Of a DNA stretch of 64,000 nt, positions 59,809-64,000 are shown one piece after another. Within the stretch, counting starts at the first letter, position 1. Every line of letters begins with the position of its first letter. The notes under the pieces were generated by a model. That model was not told where the DNA came from. It worked only from the letters and a program-made list of their open reading frames with translations, and searched no databases. A program made the position numbers and the translations under genes. The DNA is from Przewalskia tangutica (Eukaryota > Streptophyta > Magnoliopsida > Solanales > Solanaceae): positions 16,615,501 through 16,679,500 of the forward strand of contig CM056736.1 in the NCBI GenBank assembly GCA_029844215.1, read 5' to 3'.

Positions 59809-60340
59809 TTAACAGTTTGCAAGTGCCACACATGGCCACAATATAACACTTAAGCAAATACGATAATTAAAAACCAGCAAATAGGAAAGTAAGTTACCTG
59901 GAGGTGTGGGGAATAAGTGAGGATACTTCTGCCTCATGTCCTCCTCAGCTTCCCACGTCATCTCCTCCCTGAGCTCGTTCCGCCACAGAACTTTGACGGA
60001 AGCCACGTCCTTGGTCCGCAGACGCCTAACCTGACGATCGATTATCGCTATGGGAATCTCCTCATACGATAACCCCTCGGTCACCTGGACATCGTCAATC
60101 GGATGCACTCTAGATGGATCCCCGATACATCTCCTCAGCATAGAAACATGAAACACCGGATGCACTGCCTCCAGATCGGACGGCAGATCCAACTCATAGG
60201 CAACCTTGCCTACCCTGCGGACAATCTGATACGGCCCAATGTACCTTGGGCTGAGTTTCCCTTTCTTCCCGAATCTCATCACACCCTTCATGGGTGACAC
60301 CTTCAGGAAAACCCAATCATCAACCTCGAACTCCAGATGC
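59809..60340 (-). pseudogene. C pol C-terminus: integrase GPY region and chromodomain-like tail, intact frame
   Basis: From 60300 to 59809 a 163-residue frame is unbroken: MRFGKKGKLSPRYIGPYQIV, YELDLPSDLEAVHPVFHVSM, VRRLRTKDVASVKVLWRN, then EEMTWEAEEDMRQKYPHLFP and about 30 further residues to the stop. The GPY motif and the W.AE.DM..YPHLF tail identify a chromovirus integrase C-terminus. This segment is rich in CAG/CTG trinucleotides and free of indels, in sharp contrast to 60345-62430 just upstream in the same gene. That contrast makes it the best reference for the family in the window. Confidence 0.92.
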
Positions 60341-61180
60341 CGACGACGATGATCTGCATATGACTTGCCGACTACGGTGTCAAGAACCTCTGGATAAGCT
60401 TCACCTTATCCGCCTGCGCACCAAATCTGGTCCTACTAATCGCACTCGCCCATCAAACCAGCCTATCGGCGACTGCACTTCCTCCGCAAGGCATCATAAG
60501 GCGCCATCCGAATCGAGTGGTAGCTATTATTATATGCAAACTCAACTAAAGGCAAATGATCCTCCCACTACCCTCGAAGTCAATAACACAGCTCGCAAAG
60601 ATATCCTCAAAAGTCCGGATAGTGCGTTCGGCTGTCGCTCTGTGGATGGAATGCGCACTCGTGCTCACTGCGTCCTAAACCTTTCGGAAAGACCTCGAGA
60701 AGTTAGCGTAAACCGGGCTCCTGCTCGATATGATCGAAATAGGGACTCCACGCATTCGACGATCTCTGGATGTAAAGTCGCATAATCCTCAGAAAAAGTC
60801 GCCCCGACGGAAGAAAGTGGGCTGATTTCGTCACCGTCGACGATAACCCAAATAGAATCATGCCTCCTCCGAGTGCGAGGTAATCCCGTGATAAAGTCCA
60901 TGTTGATCACCTCCCACTTCCGTGTCGGGATCTCTATCGTCGCAACAAACCACCGTGCCTCCGTGCTCTACCTTCACCGCCGACAACACGGGCACCGAGC
61001 TACGAACTCGCAACGCCCTCTTCAAGACATCCCACCAATACACGGATCTAAGGTCGTGGTACATCTTGGTCGACCGACGGATGGAGTAACGCCGCAGCGT
61101 GTGCTTCCCTAGAACTCCGCCAAGTCCTCAAACATCCGGAACACACAACTCGCTCAAACCTTAGCACCCCATCGTGCTAC
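60341..61180 (-). pseudogene. C pol: integrase, many indels
   Basis: Readable pieces are 60910-60665 (MINMDFITGLPRTRRRHDSI, first catalytic Asp) and 61064-60858 (MYHDLRSVYWWDVLKRALRV). The CPNC zinc cysteines and the second Asp and Glu blocks fall in broken frame. The sequence aligns with D at 18450-19140. Confidence 0.85.
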
Positions 61181-62640
61181 CTCAAAGGACCGCGCCCTCA
61201 CGAAGAGCCGTATCACGATACCGAATCAAAAACGGATCCTCAAACTGTTGCCTCTTCACCTCCTCGACGATGGAAGACTCGGCAACCTCTCGAACTCGAA
61301 CCCCACTGCTACCAGAATCAATCAAACGGACACTAAGGCTCGCTAACTGATGCAAATTGCGAACCAGGCCCCTCCTCTCCGGCTGCACATCTGATAGACT
61401 CCCCATCGACCTACGACTAAGAGCATCTGCCACAACATTGGCCTTCCCCGGGTGGTACAGGATGTCGACGTCATAATCCTTAAGCAACTCTAACCACCGT
61501 CTGGCCGTGAAGTTCAGCTCCTCTCGTGAAGATATACGGAGGCTCTTGTGGTCCGTATAAATATCCACATGAACCCCATACAAATAGTGCCTCAGATCTT
61601 GGCGTGAATCACGCGCTAACTCCAAATCATGGGTGGGGTAGTTCCTCATGCTTCTTAAGCCGCGGGATCGTGACGCTATAACCTTTCCTCGCCGTCAACA
61701 CGCATCCCAACCCGATGCTCGACGATCACAATACGACATAGCCGCTCGACCTCCGGAAGAGTAAACGAGGCGGCCGTCGATCTCCTCAAGAATCGGAAAC
61801 CCCGCCACACGCATCGCCATCAAACTTAGCCGCTCGAGTCACCCTAGTCAATGGTGCAGATATGAAGCAAACTTCTACGAACCGCCGATAATAACTCGCA
61901 GGCCCGAGCTGCGAACCTCTGTCGGAGTAGTAGGTCGAGGCCAACTCCTGACTGCCTCGATCTTGGCCGTATCCACCTAAATACCATCAGCCCCGACAAT
62001 ATGCCCAAGAAAAGCCACCGAAGTCAACCAGAACTCACACTTCGAAAACTTGGCGATAAGCTTGTCTGGAGAACTCTCAAACGGTCCTCAAATGCTCGCG
62101 TGCTCCGCTCTGGCGAGAATAAACCAAGATATCATCAATGAACACTATCACAAACATGTCCAAAAATGGTTTGAACACTCGGTCATCAAATCCATGAATA
62201 CCACGAGCATCGTCAACCCAAAAGACATGACCACGAACTCATAATGCCCGCATCGTCCGAATGCGCCCTAGGGACATCCTCCTCTCTCGACTGCACTGAT
62301 GATAGCCCGATCGCAGATCAATCTTGGAGAAACATCTCGCACTCGCACCGGTCGAACAAATCATCAATCCCGGGAAGGGGTATTCGTTCTTAATGGTCAC
62401 CTTGTTCACCGTAATCAACACACATGCGCGCCCCGCCCTTCTTCTTCACGAACAATACCGGCGCTCCCCAGGGAGAAACACTAGGTCTGATGAAGCCCTT
62501 CTCCAGCAAATCTCTCAGCTGGTCCTTCAACTCTCTCAACTCGGTAGGTGTCATTCTGTATGGCGGAATGGAAATAGGCCGAGTGTCTGGCAGTACATCA
62601 ATACAAAACTCTATCTCCCTCTAAGGAGGGATACCTGGGA
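61181..62640 (-). pseudogene. C pol: reverse transcriptase and RNase H, many indels
   Basis: 61649-61182 holds the RNase H end and linker (MRNYPTHDLELARDS, YHPGKANVVADALSRRSMGS). RT is split: 62421-62239 has CFSKIDLRSGYHQCSRE, and the plus strand at 62120-62160 carries the complement of FIDDILVY (GATATCATCAATGAACACTA). A clean patch at 62440-62640 matches the RT N-terminal region without indels. Frame breaks are dense from 61650 to 62430. Confidence 0.85.
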
Positions 62641-63300
62641 GGTCGTCTGGGAACTCTCGACTCGAATCGATCGAAAATCTGCACCGCAGCCTCGATGATC
62701 AAACACCCGAACGAGATGGTAGATGTACTCTTCGCACCATCTTCCTAGCCTCGAGGTAGGAAATAAACCTACCCTCTGCGATACATTGTTCCTCCCACTC
62801 AACAACCGGCTCCTCAGAAAATGGAACTGCACTACCACTCTCTCTGCATCTACATTGGCATAGCAGAAGCTAACCAATCCATACCCATGATCACGCCGAA
62901 ATCCCATGTCCAACTCTATCAAGTCGGCTAGGTCCGACGATCGCATAAAGTCACCGGACAAGCTCTATATACCCGCCGAGCTACCACCGAATCACCATCG
63001 CGTAGCTACCTCGAAGTGGTCTATGGACTCGTGCTATATCCCTATCCTACTAGCAACAAGGGAGATATATAGACAGAGTAGAACCGGATCTATCAAGGCA
63101 TACACATCATAACGAGATCGATAAGGTACTGCGACATCGGTGAGGCCTCCGATCTGCCGGCCGACAAGGCATAAATGCGTTCGAGGACCGCTAGAATCGG
63201 GACCCGCGCACGACCTGCCGCGACTGCTGGTCCATGAGTACCACGCCCGGCGAGTAATCGAAGGGATGAAGACCGACAATGCACTCGGCGTCGACTTACC
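62641..63300 (-). pseudogene. C pol: protease region, many indels
   Basis: 63279-63034 contains RYDVYALIDPVLLCLYISLV, a damaged retropepsin active-site block (D has ALIDPGSTLSYIS). 62961-62611 keeps DLADLIELDMGF and the linker to RT in broken frames. Confidence 0.8.
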
Positions 63301-64000
63301 TGCGCTGCCTCTCGTCCGACAGACTTCGCATAATGACCTGCCACAAGTATAGCAAGCTCCTGAGTAGTACTACGGCTCCCGAATGGAATCTACCACAACG
63401 GACACACCGAGCGGACCTCGATCGGTTAGCACCTCGCTACTCGAAATCAAGTCCGGGCCACGACCGCCCCGAATACTCCGCAGATCGACAATGATGTGGG
63501 AGTGATCTCGAGCGGTGGGGTGCAAATCTAGATCGGCCGAGGCCGCCCACCCCGAACTACCAAAAGAACCGGCCGTCGCCTTCTTCTCGATGCCGATATA
63601 TGTCGCCGTCGGCTTGCCTCTACGCCTCGCATCCAAGTGCGTGAGCTCGCATACGTAATGTCCATGCTCGGTCAAGAGCCACACCCGCACAAGACTCGCC
63701 ATATAATCATCTAGCCCGTGACGTAGCGATGCACCGCCCTCCATATCCACTACCAATGCAGGGACATATCGAGCCAAAGAATCGAACTCGACATTGTACT
63801 CCCTAATCTGCAAGGCCCTCTGCCTCAAGAACAAAAATATGTCGCCCGTGCCTCCTCATCCGCGAGGCAAGAAGTGAGTGAGAAAGCCTCCGAGAACTCA
63901 TCCCAAGTACCGGGACGCGTGCTCTCCCGGATAACTCCCACGAATCAAACCAATCGATCATGTATCATGCGGCCGATGCGAACCAAGATCACGACTCGGT
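63301..64000 (-). pseudogene. C gag, partial, many indels
   Basis: 63834-63370 keeps gag-core codons (LRQRALQIREYNVEFDSLAR, YVPALVVDM). The plus strand to 64000 continues toward the gag N-terminus, which is outside the window. The zinc knuckle region (63300-63400) is not intact. Confidence 0.75.

Larger units (their letters stand above)
46757..64000 (-). mobile_element. Chromovirus-like Ty3/gypsy element C, incomplete at the window edge
   Basis: The 3' LTR is 46757-48466 plus 58986-59736, split by element B. The internal region runs from 59737 past 64000 with the chromodomain-like tail, integrase, RNase H, RT, protease and part of gag on the minus strand. The 5' LTR lies outside the window, so the target duplication cannot be tested. 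In element sense the LTR starts TGTTATACCCCGTATTTCC and ends GGGTCGTGACA. Confidence 0.87.

Noticed and set aside
1..64000. Integrated plant pararetrovirus or other viral copy
   Set aside because: All RT sequences seen are in Ty3/gypsy order with LTRs and integrase; no movement-protein or coat-like sequence was found.

Overview
This window is plant nuclear DNA made almost entirely of nested transposable elements. The family set is typical of a dicot: Ty3/gypsy chromovirus-like elements with an initiator-Met primer site, a Tat/Ogre-like Ty3/gypsy element with a tRNA-Arg-type primer site, a Ty1/copia fragment and several hAT transposons. LTRs ending GGGTCGTGACA and starting TGTTRYACCYCGTA recall Solanaceae repeats; that placement is inferred from memory. 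No complete host gene, tRNA, rRNA or CRISPR array was found. A short possible host exon lies at the extreme left edge.

Layout. 1-3009: possible exon, a non-autonomous hAT (289-1420), a second hAT-like remnant (1660-2390) and a CACTA-like end. 3010-4906: broken autonomous-type hAT, cut by a chromovirus-type LTR fragment (4907-7115). 7116-31212: a copia gag on the minus strand, split by a 22.6 kb nest. The nest is chromovirus D (7979-30539, TSD ATGGC). D was itself hit by hAT G (9755-13204), hAT H (14924-18439) and a Tat/Ogre fragment F (22315-~27350), and F carries hAT K (22938-23785). 31213-46192: a copia-type LTR interrupted by a solo chromovirus-type LTR L (32185-46146, TSD TTAAA). L is interrupted in turn by a complete but coding-poor Tat/Ogre element E (33637-43232, TSD GAAAC). 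46193-46756: host sequence with a plus-strand copia integrase scrap. 46757-64000: chromovirus C, minus strand, running off the right edge. Its 3' LTR is split by complete chromovirus B (48467-58980, TSD TATTT).

How the parts work together. None of the elements looks able to move on its own now. D, B and C keep the order gag, protease, reverse transcriptase, RNase H, integrase and a chromodomain-like tail. D is broken mainly by C-to-T type stop codons. B and C are broken by patchy short indels that cluster at C-A/T-G contexts and may partly be sequencing-consensus errors. E keeps LTRs, primer site and polypurine tract and has tandem arrays and repeated hairpins in place of pol, so it would need proteins from a relative. 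The hAT elements G, H and I carry BED zinc-finger transposases, all frameshifted. Target-site duplications, mostly perfect, give a relative order of insertion for most of the window.
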